Assembly (NCBI GenBank): GCA_949283205.1
Contig: CASDSD010000025.1
Span: 1 to 64,000 of the forward strand
Source of the DNA: an uncultured Alistipes sp.
GTDB taxonomy: Bacteria > Bacteroidota > Bacteroidia > Bacteroidales > Rikenellaceae
DNA length: 64,000 bases
Direction of reading: 5' to 3'
Part shown: one piece after another, positions 1 through 9,467 of the stretch
Position numbering within the stretch: position 1 is the first letter of the stretch
Layout of the letters: each line of letters starts with the position of its first letter
Made by a program: the position numbers and the translations under genes
Notes under the pieces: model-generated
What the model saw: the letters and a program-made list of their open reading frames with translations, nothing else
Database searches by the model: none
Told to the model about the DNA's origin: nothing

Positions 1-232
1 CCCGCAATACGGCACGTACCGGTGCTGGGGTTTTCGTCCCCCCCACCCCCCGAACCCGGGGTGGAGGCGGGGGTCGGGACGCCGGCGCGTGCCGGCATCC
101 CGACCCCACGCCTCGACGCAAGCGTTTCCTGCCGCGGCCGCCACGACAGTATCCGCATCTGCGCTGCGGGCCCAACAGGAGGCCTGTTCCGTCCCCGCCG
201 TGAGGCACAGCACCGCCGACAGCAGGCAAATC
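1..232. other. gene-free left edge
   Basis: No convincing coding region is seen on either strand. The stretch lies downstream of the minus-strand metallophosphoesterase that ends at 233. Its only clear structure is the GC-rich inverted repeat at 65-113, listed separately. The short open frames here are proline/arginine-rich and look like noise in GC-rich DNA. Confidence 0.5.
65..113. repeat. long GC-rich inverted repeat
   Basis: The arms 65-86 and 91-113 pair almost completely: AGGCG with CGCCT, GGGGTCGGGA with TCCCGACCCC, and GCCGGC with GCCGGC around a GCGT loop, with one C/A mismatch and one bulge. It sits about 120 bp past the stop of the minus-strand gene ending at 233. Neither side has a T-run, so a simple intrinsic terminator is not certain; an mRNA 3' end stabiliser or a REP-like element are alternatives. 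Confidence 0.6.
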
Positions 233-1033
233 CTAAAATGGAACCTTCTCGCACTCATATCCATCGTCGTATAGCGTAAAAAGCAGATAGCTGCGTTTGG
301 CGATATTCTCACATCCGTAGTAGAGTACGCCGTCGTCGAACGGTTCCGCCACGTCGTACGTATGGCTGTGTCCGTTTATGCAGAACTGCAGCTGCGGCAT
401 GCTGCTCACGGCATACTCGAACACGCGCGCCACATTGTTGTCGAACTGTTCGGAGAAGGGGCGCGCGTGCATCACCGCCACGCTCTTCTCGGCCCGGGCG
501 GGGAACTCCGACACCTGACGCTCGAGAAAGGCGAAATCGGGAACGGGTTCGTCGCGGTCAAATTCCAGAGCGTTCGTGTTGACGCATACGAATCGTACAT
601 TGCCTGCCGTGAAGGCGAAATCGAAGTCGCCGAAGATCTCCTCGAAAATATCCTCTCCCGTGGCCAGGCAGTCGTGGTTGCCTATGACGGCGACATATGG
701 CATGTCGAGCCTGTCGAGTATGTCGCGCATGCGTTCGAACTCGGCCTTCATGCCGAAGTCGGCCATGTCGCCCGCATGCACCACGAAATCCACATCGTCG
801 CGGCCGTTCAGCGCGGCCACGGCATCGGCCGTCTCGTCATACCAGCGCTGCGTGTCGCTGATGACGGCAAAGCGTATCTGGCGCCGACCCTGCGTGGCCG
901 CCTCGATGCGGGCGATGTTGCGGGCATTGATCCCCGTCGCGCCGTTGACACGCGTGTCATAGGGGTGGTAGTCCACCTGGCACGACGCCACAAGCACACA
1001 GATACACGATACGATGCTTCTTGCTGTCCGCAT
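233..1033 (-). CDS. secreted metallophosphoesterase (lipoprotein)
   Basis: A 266-residue calcineurin-like phosphoesterase that probably hydrolyses phosphoesters at the cell surface or in the periplasm; the substrate is unknown. The metal-binding motifs appear in family order: SDTQ, GDMAD, GNHD, VMHARP and NGHSH. I chose the start at 1033 because it gives a short signal peptide ending in a lipobox (VLVASC); upstream in-frame codons would add a charged, unlikely leader. It follows a second metallophosphoesterase on the same strand, separated by a terminator-like hairpin, so it is probably transcribed on its own. Confidence 0.82.
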   Translation of the reverse strand: MRTARSIVSCICVLVASCQVDYHPYDTRVNGATGINARNIARIEAATQGRRQIRFAVISDTQRWYDETADAVAALNGRDDVDFVVHAGDMADFGMKAEFERMRDILDRLDMPYVAVIGNHDCLATGEDIFEEIFGDFDFAFTAGNVRFVCVNTNALEFDRDEPVPDFAFLERQVSEFPARAEKSVAVMHARPFSEQFDNNVARVFEYAVSSMPQLQFCINGHSHTYDVAEPFDDGVLYYGCENIAKRSYLLFTLYDDGYECEKVPF

Positions 1034-1240
1034 AATTCTTTTGCAGTTTTTGTCTTTTATCGGCCGGTGTGACAGCTTGTCCGTACGGTTGCGGACGCGG
1101 CGCCGCATGGCGCCCCTGCGTTCGGCCCCGTACAATATTATGCAAAATATTCCGATGTGCTGCGCCCGGCGCCTCCGGATAATACCAAAAGGTCACAACA
1201 TGCGACATTTGGTATCGGACGGTGTCCCCGTGTCTGCAAA

Positions 1241-1278
1241 CGCAAAGTCGGGGAGACGTCTTTCGACAGCTCCCCGAC
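1241..1278 (-). terminator. terminator after the upstream metallophosphoesterase
   Basis: GTCGGGGAG (1247-1255) and CTCCCCGAC (1270-1278) form a perfect 9-bp stem. On the minus strand the stem is followed by TTTGCGTTTGC. It lies about 20 bp past the stop of the gene ending at 1298. Confidence 0.65.
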
Positions 1279-1297
1279 CCTGCGCTTTCACGGTGCC

Positions 1298-2476
1298 TCA
1301 ACGTCGCTTGACGGCGACCTCGTGGCGGTGCGTTACCTTGCCCGTGGTATCGACCACATCGACGGCGACGCGCGACGGCGTTACCTCCACGTCGAGCCGT
1401 TCTTCGTTGGAGTTGACCAGCACGGGGAAGTCGTTGCCCCGCTCACCCCGCTCGACATAATCGTACAGGTGCAGGTGGCCGCTGAACATTATATCCACAC
1501 CCGCCTCATTCAATATCGGGACGAACAGGCGCATTATCTCGCGGCTGCCGTGCCAGCCGTCCGTCTCGGGCGGTACGTGCAGGAAGACTATGCGCACCGC
1601 CGCCGAACGGAAGGTGTCGCTCTGCACCGCCTGCCGCAGCCACTCTGCCTCGCGCTCGCGGTGGGCATCGAAGGCGGCAAGGCCGCCGTACTCGATATCG
1701 CTGTCGGGCTTGTCCTCGCCGCAGTCGAGGACGAGGAATACCGCAGGCCCGTGACGGAACATGTAGTAAGGCTCGCCCGAGGGGGTGGGGTAGAGATTCG
1801 GGAACTCCGACGAGGCGACGCCGCGCGTCTCATGGTTGCCGCGTACGAATACGAGCGGCATCTCCGTGGCGAAGAGTTCCACGGCACGCGCGAGGTAGTC
1901 CCGTTGGATCTGTTCGTGCGAGGTCATTATGCTCGACATGTCGCCGTTGAAGACCATGAAATCGACATTGCGTTTCGTGACGTCCGCCGTGAGGGCCTTG
2001 AAGACCGAGTCGTTGCCGTGGATGTCGTTCACCACCGAGAAGCGGCACTCCGTGGCCGCGGTGTCGAAGGTGCGTACCTTGTACGGCTCGCGCGAATAGA
2101 CGTCACTTCCCGTGGCACGTCCCAGGACGGGGATCACACCGCTGTCGTCCACACCCTGCTGGTATATGCGGTAGCGGTATGTGGTGCCGGGCTTGAGCCC
2201 CTCCACGCGCACGCGGTGCAGGCGCGATACCACATGGCGGCCGAACGAGTCCTCGTAATAGGCCGGACGCTCCTCGGCATAGAACGACGTGCCGTCGTCG
2301 GGGGCCGTCTCCACCCATCCTATCGACCGCTCGGTCGAGATCCATACCACGGTGAAGGCATCTTCCGTCATGCTTACCACCCACGGGCCGCACGCCGTAT
2401 GTGCCGTGGGGGCCTGCGCAGCGGCCGTCACGGCCGAAAATACCAGCGGCAGCAACAATGCAAAGATTCTTTTCAT
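1298..2476 (-). CDS. secreted purple-acid-phosphatase-like metallophosphoesterase
   Basis: A 392-residue protein with a cleavable signal peptide ending around AAAQA. Residues about 25-125 look like the fibronectin-type N-terminal domain of purple acid phosphatases. The rest is a calcineurin-like phosphoesterase with NDIHGND, NGDMSS, RGNHETRG, HVPPE and SGHLHLYD. It is probably a periplasmic or surface phosphatase of unknown substrate. The start at 2476 is chosen because it begins the signal peptide; the open frame continues upstream into repeat-rich intergenic DNA with implausible sequence. Confidence 0.82.
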   Translation of the reverse strand: MKRIFALLLPLVFSAVTAAAQAPTAHTACGPWVVSMTEDAFTVVWISTERSIGWVETAPDDGTSFYAEERPAYYEDSFGRHVVSRLHRVRVEGLKPGTTYRYRIYQQGVDDSGVIPVLGRATGSDVYSREPYKVRTFDTAATECRFSVVNDIHGNDSVFKALTADVTKRNVDFMVFNGDMSSIMTSHEQIQRDYLARAVELFATEMPLVFVRGNHETRGVASSEFPNLYPTPSGEPYYMFRHGPAVFLVLDCGEDKPDSDIEYGGLAAFDAHREREAEWLRQAVQSDTFRSAAVRIVFLHVPPETDGWHGSREIMRLFVPILNEAGVDIMFSGHLHLYDYVERGERGNDFPVLVNSNEERLDVEVTPSRVAVDVVDTTGKVTHRHEVAVKRR

Positions 2477-2529
2477 AAATATCGTTAGTTTCAGGTTAGT
2501 CGGTATCCCGGGCACCCGGGAGATGTGCC

Positions 2530-2685
2530 TCCAGCATGCGGTTCCCGGCTCCCGCACATGCGCGTTTCGCCCCACCCCTCCCCATGCCGCCCATCCTGCA
2601 TGCGGGGTGCGCCTCTCGTGCATGCGGGTCTACCCTCGTATGCGGGTCCCGCCCGTCTTACATGGGGGCGCGGGCGTGTGCGGCG
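2530..2685. repeat. degenerate ~20-22 bp tandem repeat
   Basis: The core GCATGCGGG or a close variant recurs near 2534, 2598, 2620, 2639 and 2660. The last four copies are spaced about 20-22 bp. The stretch lies between the small membrane protein gene (ends 2686) and the phosphatase start (2476), all on the minus strand. The copies differ, so this is an old or drifting array. Confidence 0.5.
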
Positions 2686-2850
2686 CTATTTCTCCGCCGA
2701 AGGTAGGTCGGCGCTCTCCGCCGCAGCCTCCACGCCAGCGGCTGCGCCTGTACCGATGAGGCTCGTATATGTGCCGCGTCCCAATACCGTGAATACGATC
2801 ACGGCCAATATGCAAAGAGCGAAGACCGCTCCGATTACTCGCTTTATCAT
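2686..2850 (-). CDS. small single-pass membrane protein
   Basis: A 54-residue protein with one hydrophobic segment (about residues 4-23) and a small Ala/Glu/Ser-rich tail. I do not recognise the family. The start at 2850 is preceded by an AAGGAGAG-like stretch about 9 bp upstream, unusual in this phylum. It lies downstream of the CtpA-like protease on the same strand, and short TM proteins are common in Bacteroidales genomes. It could be spurious, but the TM segment and ribosome site favour a real gene. Confidence 0.5.
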   Translation of the reverse strand: MIKRVIGAVFALCILAVIVFTVLGRGTYTSLIGTGAAAGVEAAAESADLPSAEK

Positions 2851-2894
2851 AATTTTACGCTCTCCTTTATGTGTCGTCGGTGTCATCCGTCAGT

Positions 2895-2940
2895 CATGTT
2901 CCCGGCCATGTTCCCGGTCATGTTCCCGGCCATGTCCGGC
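2895..2940. repeat. 12-bp perfect tandem repeat
   Basis: Three full units of CATGTTCCCGGC or its C-to-T variant (2895-2906, 2907-2918, 2919-2930) are followed by a shortened fourth unit. The array lies between the stop of the S41 protease gene and the small membrane protein gene, so it would be transcribed in the spacer if the two genes share a transcript. Confidence 0.85.
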
Positions 2941-2986
2941 ACGGTCTACAGCCTTGTGGCCGCCTCCGGTTGCCGCGGCCGGCATG

Positions 2987-4699
2987 CTACTGCTGCGGCA
3001 TCCCCTGTCCGGGCCGCTCCTGCTGTTCCGGCTGTCCGCTCTGCGGCACGGCCGGGGCCTCGCCGCTTGCGGGATGCTCGTCGAACCACTCTATGGTGCG
3101 CTGCACGACGTTGTCGATGGGGAATATGTTGTAATAGAATCCGTCGGAGTCGAGCGGCGTATTGCGTCCGATGTAGGCCCGCAGCTGCGCCTCCATGATC
3201 TTGCGCGAGCGGGCTATCTCACGCGTCACGGGCTTCACGCCCTGTGCCGATGCGTAGCGCACGAAGTCGTCGAAGAGCGTCTTGTCGCTGTCGAGCAGCG
3301 CCTCCAGCTCGGGGATCGACGTCACGGCATTGAGCGCCTCGCGGTGGCGGTCGGCGTAGTCGAGCGTGAAACGGTAGAGGATATTGCGGCCCGACACCTC
3401 CATGTAGTACGGCGTCATGTCGGTCGTGTCCATCGGGATGAATATGTCGGGCATGATGCCTCCGCCGCCATAGACCACCTTGCCCTTGGGTGTGACGTAG
3501 CGCAGCGAGTCGTCGAAGTGTATGCTGTCGGCCGAGAAGAACTCGTTGTTGCGGTAGCGGCGCACGATATCCATCTCGTAGTCGTACTCGTCGCCGTTGA
3601 CATAGGGTTTCTGTATCGAGCGGCCGGTGGGGGTGTAGTACCGTGCCACCGTCAGGCGCAGGGCCGAGCCGTCGGCATAGGGTATCTGGTGCTGCACGAG
3701 GCCCTTGCCGAAGGAGCGGCGGCCGACGATGGTGCCGCGGTCGTTGTCCTGCACGGCGCCCGCCAGGATCTCGCTCGACGAGGCGCTGCTCTCGTCTATG
3801 AGTACCGCCAGGGCTATGTCCGTCGCGGTGCCGCGTCCGTCGCTGAACTCCTTTACCTGGCGGCCGTTGCGGTCCTTCGTGTAGACGATGAGCTCGCCCT
3901 CGGGCAGGAACTCGTTGGCGATGAGTATCGCCTGGTCCATATATCCGCCCGAGTTGCCGCGCAGGTCGAAGATAAGCTTTGTCATGCCCTCGCCGCGCAG
4001 GCGCCGCAGGGCCTCCACAAGCTCGGTATGCGACGTGCGTGCGAACTGCGACAGGCGTATGAAGGCGATGTCGGGGGTGACCATGAAGGCCGACTCGATG
4101 CTCTTGATGGGGATGGCGTCGCGCACAACCGTCACATCGACCAGATCCTCTATGCCGTGGCGCTCGAGCGAGAGTTTCACCTCCGTGCCGCGGGGCCCGC
4201 GCAGACGTTTCACTATGTCGTCCTGGGGCATCTGTACGCCCGACACTATGGTGTCGTTGACCTTGATTATGCGGTCGCCCGCCGCGAGGCCCGCCTTGGC
4301 GCTCGGCCCGTTGGGGATTATGCCCAGCACGATCACCGTATCGGTTGCGGCGTTGAACGAGACGCCTATGCCGTCGAACTCCCCCTCGAGGGGTTCGTTC
4401 AGCGCCTGCATCTGGCGTGCGGGGATATATACCGAGTGGGGGTCGAGCTCCTGCATCATGAGGGGTATGACCAGCTCGGCCAGAGAGTCCATCGAGATGG
4501 AGTCGACGAACTGGTGCTCGATGAGGGCGCACGTCTGCATGATCTTGTTCGTTGTTTCGAGGCCGCTGCGGCTCAGGAGCGACCGCAGCTGCGATTCGGC
4601 ACGGTTGCGGCCCACGAACTGGCCGAGCAGTATGCCGAGGACGATGCCTGCCGCCAGAAGCAGCGGGAAGAGGATCGTATGTTTCGAGTTTCTGTACAT
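2987..4699 (-). CDS. C-terminal processing peptidase (S41, CtpA/Prc-like)
   Basis: A 570-residue periplasmic serine protease anchored by an N-terminal TM segment (about residues 8-29). A PDZ domain covers about residues 105-185 and the S41 fold follows. The Ser/Lys catalytic dyad is visible in SSASSSEI (about residues 304-309) and RRSFGKG (Lys near 332). CTPs trim or degrade periplasmic and envelope proteins by recognising C-terminal tails. A substrate cannot be read from the neighbours: an outer-membrane DUF3078-like protein lies just upstream on the same strand and a small membrane protein just downstream. Confidence 0.92.
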   Translation of the reverse strand: MYRNSKHTILFPLLLAAGIVLGILLGQFVGRNRAESQLRSLLSRSGLETTNKIMQTCALIEHQFVDSISMDSLAELVIPLMMQELDPHSVYIPARQMQALNEPLEGEFDGIGVSFNAATDTVIVLGIIPNGPSAKAGLAAGDRIIKVNDTIVSGVQMPQDDIVKRLRGPRGTEVKLSLERHGIEDLVDVTVVRDAIPIKSIESAFMVTPDIAFIRLSQFARTSHTELVEALRRLRGEGMTKLIFDLRGNSGGYMDQAILIANEFLPEGELIVYTKDRNGRQVKEFSDGRGTATDIALAVLIDESSASSSEILAGAVQDNDRGTIVGRRSFGKGLVQHQIPYADGSALRLTVARYYTPTGRSIQKPYVNGDEYDYEMDIVRRYRNNEFFSADSIHFDDSLRYVTPKGKVVYGGGGIMPDIFIPMDTTDMTPYYMEVSGRNILYRFTLDYADRHREALNAVTSIPELEALLDSDKTLFDDFVRYASAQGVKPVTREIARSRKIMEAQLRAYIGRNTPLDSDGFYYNIFPIDNVVQRTIEWFDEHPASGEAPAVPQSGQPEQQERPGQGMPQQ

Positions 4700-4815
4700 T
4701 TCTCTTAAAATTATGTCTCAAGCCGGCTACCCCGCAAAATACGTGCGGCGGCATGGTGTTGCCGCCGGCCGGAAGCCTTTGCCGCCGTCGCAGGCGGCCG
4801 TATTCTCCGAGGCTG

Positions 4816-6006
4816 TTACCAGCGCAGGAAGCTGAACGAATCCTTGTTCTTGAAGGTATAGCTCAAGCCGAACGACAGGGTAGAATACATCTGCAGGGCC
4901 GTATTCTGCGCCTTGTCGTAGTTGAGCTGCACGTATATCTTCGTCTCGAGGAACTTCGTCGCCTTTATGGTGAAGGTGTTGCACCACTGCACCGTGGGGT
5001 CCAGCGCCACGATATTGGGCACGGCAGGCGGCTCCAGACCTTCGGGCGAGCCGGCATTGACCCACTCGTCGTGTTCTGTGAGGTAGTTCTTGTAGTCGCG
5101 GATCTTGTCGGCGCGCCCCAGGTTGGTCATCCAGCCGTAGTAGGCATAGACCGAGGTCTCGTAGCGCAGCCAGTTGTTCTTGCCCCAGTAGCGGTCGAAG
5201 GTGATGTTGACAGACGAACCGCCCGTAAATAGGATGTGCTTGTCTATGTCGACGCCGAAATAGGAGGTCGCGTTCTGCGCCTCGTAGTATTTCTTCACCT
5301 TGTCGCTGAAGACCAGCGTTCCGTTCGTCGAGAGGGGGTTGAGCGAGAGCTTGATGGGGAACTTGCCGTTTGGCGAGGTGTAGGTCATACCGATCGAGAC
5401 ATCGAGGTATCCCGGGGCCATGAGTCCCGTCACCACGTCGTCGCTCGTCTGCTCGGTGCGTGAGCGGTAGCTGTTGAGGAACTGGCTGCGCAGCGATATG
5501 TTGGCACTGTATGCCCAGCTGGCGCTGATGCGGCGCTCGGGCAGCGTCGAGATCGAGAAGTTGTCGATGTTCTTGAACCATATGCCCTTGCGGACGCCAT
5601 CCTCGACATCGACCTTCACGCGGTTGTATCCCAGGTTGGCGCTGGCGGTGGTGGTGAGGCGGAAGGGGTCGTTGTTGTAGACATACTTCATGTTCATCGA
5701 CCCGCTTATCGAGAAGGTGTTGTCGCCGCCTCGCGAGTTGGTCCAGGGGTCGTTGTACGATGTCATCGAGCCGTCGAGACGGAGACGTATCTCTATTTCG
5801 TTATGTTCCTTGCGTATGCGCTGACGCTCGGCGCGTGCGCGCGCGGCGTTGAAATACTCGGTGCTGGCGTCGATGCTCTTCACCTTGTCCTCGAACTTGA
5901 CCTCCTCGCGCGTGGTTTTCGTATCGTTCTCCACCGTGAACTGCGCCATGGCGCTCGTTGCCGACAGCACGGCCGCGACAGTCAACAAAATCGAAAATCT
6001 GCCCAT
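4816..6006 (-). CDS. outer-membrane DUF3078-like protein
   Basis: A 396-residue protein with a signal peptide ending SAMAQF, followed by many alternating amphipathic segments and a terminal aromatic residue (FSFLRW), as expected of an outer-membrane beta-barrel. Sequence style and length match the DUF3078 family, whose function is not established. The start at 6006 begins the signal peptide; the open frame upstream runs antisense through the nfo gene and is not coding. A TAACTTTG box at 6057-6064 lies about 50 bp upstream. Confidence 0.75.
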   Translation of the reverse strand: MGRFSILLTVAAVLSATSAMAQFTVENDTKTTREEVKFEDKVKSIDASTEYFNAARARAERQRIRKEHNEIEIRLRLDGSMTSYNDPWTNSRGGDNTFSISGSMNMKYVYNNDPFRLTTTASANLGYNRVKVDVEDGVRKGIWFKNIDNFSISTLPERRISASWAYSANISLRSQFLNSYRSRTEQTSDDVVTGLMAPGYLDVSIGMTYTSPNGKFPIKLSLNPLSTNGTLVFSDKVKKYYEAQNATSYFGVDIDKHILFTGGSSVNITFDRYWGKNNWLRYETSVYAYYGWMTNLGRADKIRDYKNYLTEHDEWVNAGSPEGLEPPAVPNIVALDPTVQWCNTFTIKATKFLETKIYVQLNYDKAQNTALQMYSTLSFGLSYTFKNKDSFSFLRW

Positions 6007-6056
6007 ATCCGTCTTATTTACCGTCCCGCCCCTTCGGGAAGGACGCATTGTGGGAA

Positions 6057-6092
6057 CAAAGTTACTATTTTTCACAATATTTGTTACATTTG
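6057..6092. promoter_or_regulatory. divergent promoters for DUF3078-like gene and nfo
   Basis: Two Bacteroidetes -7 boxes (TAnnTTTG) lie back to back: TAACTTTG on the minus strand at 6057-6064 and TACATTTG on the plus strand at 6085-6092. Each lies 20-50 bp before its gene. Confidence 0.65.
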
Positions 6093-6114
6093 CAGAGGTA
6101 AAAATACTTTCCTC

Positions 6115-6963
6115 ATGAAATACATAGGCGCACACGTCAGCGCCGCGGGCGGTGTGGAGAACGCCCCGCGCAACGCACACGACATCGGGGCCACGGCCTT
6201 CGCTCTCTTCACCAAGAACCAGCGTCAGTGGGCCGCCCCGCCCCTCACGGCAGAGCAGACCCGACGCTTCAAGGCGGCCTGCCGCGAATACGGCTACTCG
6301 CCGCAGCAGATCCTGCCTCACGACAGCTACCTGATAAACCTCGGGCACCCCGATGACGAGGGGCTCGCCAAGTCGCGCGCATCGTTCCTGCACGAGATGC
6401 AGCGGTGCGAGGCGCTGGGGCTCGACCGCCTCAACTTCCACCCGGGGAGCCACCTCAAGGCCATCCCGGAGGAGGAGTGCCTGCGCCGCATCGCCGAGTC
6501 GATAAACATCGCCCTCGACCGCACGCACGGCGTCACGGCCGTCATCGAGAACACCGCAGGCCAGGGCTCGAACCTCGGGTATGACTTCGCACACCTGGCG
6601 CGGATAATAGACCTCGTGGAGGACAAGTCGCGCGTGGGCGTCTGCATAGACACCTGCCACGCCTTCGCCGCGGGCTACGACCTCACGACCGAGGAGGCAT
6701 GCGAGCGCACCTTCGCCGACTTCGACCGCACCGTCGGCTTCCGCTACCTGCGGGGCATGCACCTGAACGACGCCATGAAGGACGTTGGCAGCCGTGTCGA
6801 CCGCCACTCGCCGCTCGGCGAGGGCAAGCTGGGCATCACCGTCTTCCGCTACATAGCCGCCGACGCCCGCTTCGACGGCATACCCCTCATCCTCGAGACC
6901 CCCGACGAGAGCCGCTGGGCGGAGGAGATCGCCCTGCTGAAGAGTTTCGCCGCAGGGGAGTAA
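6115..6963 (+). CDS. nfo: endonuclease IV (AP endonuclease)
   Basis: A 282-residue zinc-dependent AP endonuclease that cuts 5' of abasic sites in base-excision repair. The trinuclear zinc site is spread over the expected motifs: HVSAAGG near the N-terminus, [37 protein letters not shown] and the final LETPDE. Length matches the family. I start at 6115 (MKYIGAHVS), the usual N-terminus and 23 bp past a promoter box; the frame is open further upstream but lies over the divergent promoters. It is apparently monocistronic. Confidence 0.97.
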   Translation: MKYIGAHVSAAGGVENAPRNAHDIGATAFALFTKNQRQWAAPPLTAEQTRRFKAACREYGYSPQQILPHDSYLINLGHPDDEGLAKSRASFLHEMQRCEALGLDRLNFHPGSHLKAIPEEECLRRIAESINIALDRTHGVTAVIENTAGQGSNLGYDFAHLARIIDLVEDKSRVGVCIDTCHAFAAGYDLTTEEACERTFADFDRTVGFRYLRGMHLNDAMKDVGSRVDRHSPLGEGKLGITVFRYIAADARFDGIPLILETPDESRWAEEIALLKSFAAGE

Positions 6964-6979
6964 CGCGGGCTTCATAAAA

Positions 6980-7035
6980 AAGATTCCGGCCGCAGATCCA
7001 CATCGAAAACGGGTCTGCGGCCGGAGCGTTTTTAC
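6980..7035. terminator. bidirectional terminator between nfo and CPBP gene
   Basis: CCGGCCGCAGATCC (6986-6999) pairs with GGGTCTGCGGCCGG (7011-7024) in a 14-bp stem with one G-T pair. An A-run precedes it and a T-run follows it, so it can stop both converging genes. Confidence 0.9.
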
Positions 7036-7046
7036 TGCGGGCAATG

Positions 7047-8000
7047 CTATTCAGCCTGCGGGCTGCCGTAGTTGCGCAGGACGATGCGCTCGTTCATCAC
7101 GCCGAAACGCCACCTGTAGATGCGGGCGAAGATCACGATGGCCACCGCACCCAGCACCACGACCGAGATGAAGTCGGTCACGGGATCGGTATCCTTGGCC
7201 ATGAAGAGCGCCGCCGTAGGCAGCACCGAGCCCTTGAAGGTGAGGAAGACCGAGGCGAAGATGTTGTTCGCGGCGTGTATTCCCATAGCTATCTCGATGC
7301 CGTCGTCGAGCAGCGTCACCAGGCCGAGGATCACGCCCATCGTGATATACTGCGCCATCATTATACCGTAGCCGTACTCCTCGACCTCGGGGTTGGCGCT
7401 GTGCATCAGGCCGAATGCCACCGACGTGATTACGAGCACAACCCAGCGGTTGCGCGTCCACGCCCCTATGCCCTGCGCCAGGTAGCCGCGGAAGCCGTAC
7501 TCCTCGCACGTGGTCTGAAGCGGTATCATGACGACCGATATTATCACGAGCCACACGAACTGCGAGGCGTCGAAGCGGAACTCGTAATCCTCGGGACATA
7601 TCAAGAGGCTCGCCGCCAGAAGCAATACGTTCAGTCCGCCCCACACGGCAAAGCCGGCCAGCGCGTGGCGCCAGCGCACGCGCGAGGTGCCGTTTACGAC
7701 CTGCGGCCACGTACGTCCCTGTATCTTCCGCACGAGAAGTATCATCGAGAAGAGGAATATCACGAAGACGAACATCATGCTCGCCAGATAGAGGTTGCTG
7801 TCGACGCCCGCCGCGGCGATGTCGCCCTTCGAGATGGCCACGGCGATGTTCGGGTCGCCGCTCTGCATGGTCTTCGCGAACATGATCGCCATGAGCGGGA
7901 TCGAGCCGATGATGTTGGCTATGATGAAACTGAGTCCGAACACAAGCAGGTACCAGTACCAGCGGTTGCGTTTCGGGGTGGTGTTTTCGAGATGATTCAT
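7047..8000 (-). CDS. CPBP-family intramembrane metalloprotease
   Basis: A 317-residue polytopic membrane protein of the CPBP/Abi (Rce1-like) family. The motifs are EEYGFRG (EExxxR), FGLMH (FxxxH) and HAANN (HxxxN), placed in the hydrophobic C-terminal half as in Rce1-type glutamate proteases. Family members process prenylated proteins or bacteriocin-like peptides; the substrate here is unknown. It stands alone, converging with nfo, and 247 bp separate it from the upstream aminotransferase gene on the same strand. Confidence 0.88.
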   Translation of the reverse strand: MNHLENTTPKRNRWYWYLLVFGLSFIIANIIGSIPLMAIMFAKTMQSGDPNIAVAISKGDIAAAGVDSNLYLASMMFVFVIFLFSMILLVRKIQGRTWPQVVNGTSRVRWRHALAGFAVWGGLNVLLLAASLLICPEDYEFRFDASQFVWLVIISVVMIPLQTTCEEYGFRGYLAQGIGAWTRNRWVVLVITSVAFGLMHSANPEVEEYGYGIMMAQYITMGVILGLVTLLDDGIEIAMGIHAANNIFASVFLTFKGSVLPTAALFMAKDTDPVTDFISVVVLGAVAIVIFARIYRWRFGVMNERIVLRNYGSPQAE

Positions 8001-8247
8001 AAATTTTCAGTGTGTTATACGGTTTATTGTAATATGGTTTTCGATGTTTTCCGGGTCATGTGTTTGGTGAGGCCGGCCGTTCACGGATCGCCCCGCGACG
8101 GGTCGCGGCACATGGTGCGGCCTGACCTGCGGCGACGGCATGCCGAACTACCCGACGGCGTGTTACCATGCGGGGGAGGGTGCCGGGTATGCAGTGTACC
8201 GAAGTGTTTTCCATGATACGGATCTTGTTATACCTTGTCACGCGCCT

Positions 8248-9456
8248 TCACTCCTGCAGCAGCTCGTCCATGCAGCGGCGGATGATGGCGGCGCTGTCGC
8301 GCACCTCCTCCTCCGATATCACCAGCGGCGGCGATATGCGGAACGCCGTGTCGCAATAGAGGAACCAGTCGCTCATGATGCCCTCGCGCTTGAATATCTC
8401 CATTATGAGGTAGAGCCGCTCCGAACTGCCCAGCTCCACGGCCAGCAGCAGGCCGCTGCGGCGTATCTCCTTCACGGCCGGGTGGTCGCGCAGCAGCTCC
8501 TCGTAGAGGGCTCCCATGCGCTCGGCCGCCGCGGCGAGGCCGTGCTCCTCGATGTAGCGCATCGCCGCCAGCCCCGCGGCACAGCATACGGGGTGACCGC
8601 CGAAGGTGGTTATATGCCCCAGTGCGGGGTCGTGCGTGAGCGTCGACATCACCTCGCCGCGCGCGGCGAAGGCCCCGAGGGGCATGCCCCCGCCCAACGC
8701 CTTGGCAAGGCATACTATGTCGGGCGTGACCCCGTACCGGGTCATGGCGAACATCTCGCCCGTGCGGCCCATGCCGGTCTGTATCTCGTCGAAGACAAGA
8801 AGAGCCCCCACCTCGTCGCAGCGGCGGCGCAGCGCCTCGAGGTACCCCGCCTGCGGCGGCCGCACGCCCGCCTCGCCCTGCACGGGCTCGCACAGCACGC
8901 ATGCCGTGCGGCGCGTGATCTGCGCCAGGTCCTCCACGCAGTTGAAACGTATGGCCCGCGTGTCGGGCAGCAGGGGACGGAAGGCCCCCTTCCACTCCTC
9001 GCCCTCGGGTGCGCCCATCATGCTCATGGCGCCGTGCGTCGAGCCGTGGTAGGCACACCGCATGGAGATCATCTCGGTGCGTCCCGTATATCTTTTTGCG
9101 AGCTTCAGCGCCCCCTCGACCGCCTCGGCGCCCGAGTTGACGAAGTAGACGCTGTCGATGGGGTCGGGCATCGCCGCCACAAGCCGCGCGGCATACTCCA
9201 CCTGCGGCCGCTCGACCAGCTCGCCGTAGACCATCACGTGCATGTAGTCTGCCGCCTGCCGCTGCACGGCACGCACCACCTCGGCGTTGCCGTGGCCGAC
9301 GTTGCTCACCGAGACCCCCGCCACAAGGTCGTAATATCGCTTGCCCCCGGGCGTGTAGAAAAAGACCCCTTCGGCCCTCGCCACCTCGACCATCATGGGC
9401 GAGGGCGAGGTCTGAGCCACATGGGCCAGGAACTGCCGTCGCAATATATCGCTCAT
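8248..9456 (-). CDS. class III PLP aminotransferase
   Basis: A 402-residue fold-type I, class III aminotransferase. Motifs include NSGAEAVEGALKLA, DEIQTGMGRTG and the PLP-lysine region LAKALGGGMPLGA. The class includes ornithine, acetylornithine and 4-aminobutyrate transaminases; I cannot fix the substrate. An arginine-pathway role is possible because a succinylornithine carbamoyltransferase lies elsewhere in the window, but it is not linked to it. It is the last gene of the cvpA-rsgA-trmH-like cluster, 11 bp after the methyltransferase. The start at 9456 matches the family N-terminus MSDILRRQF. Confidence 0.85.
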   Translation of the reverse strand: MSDILRRQFLAHVAQTSPSPMMVEVARAEGVFFYTPGGKRYYDLVAGVSVSNVGHGNAEVVRAVQRQAADYMHVMVYGELVERPQVEYAARLVAAMPDPIDSVYFVNSGAEAVEGALKLAKRYTGRTEMISMRCAYHGSTHGAMSMMGAPEGEEWKGAFRPLLPDTRAIRFNCVEDLAQITRRTACVLCEPVQGEAGVRPPQAGYLEALRRRCDEVGALLVFDEIQTGMGRTGEMFAMTRYGVTPDIVCLAKALGGGMPLGAFAARGEVMSTLTHDPALGHITTFGGHPVCCAAGLAAMRYIEEHGLAAAAERMGALYEELLRDHPAVKEIRRSGLLLAVELGSSERLYLIMEIFKREGIMSDWFLYCDTAFRISPPLVISEEEVRDSAAIIRRCMDELLQE

Positions 9457-9467
9457 AGTCCGTAATT

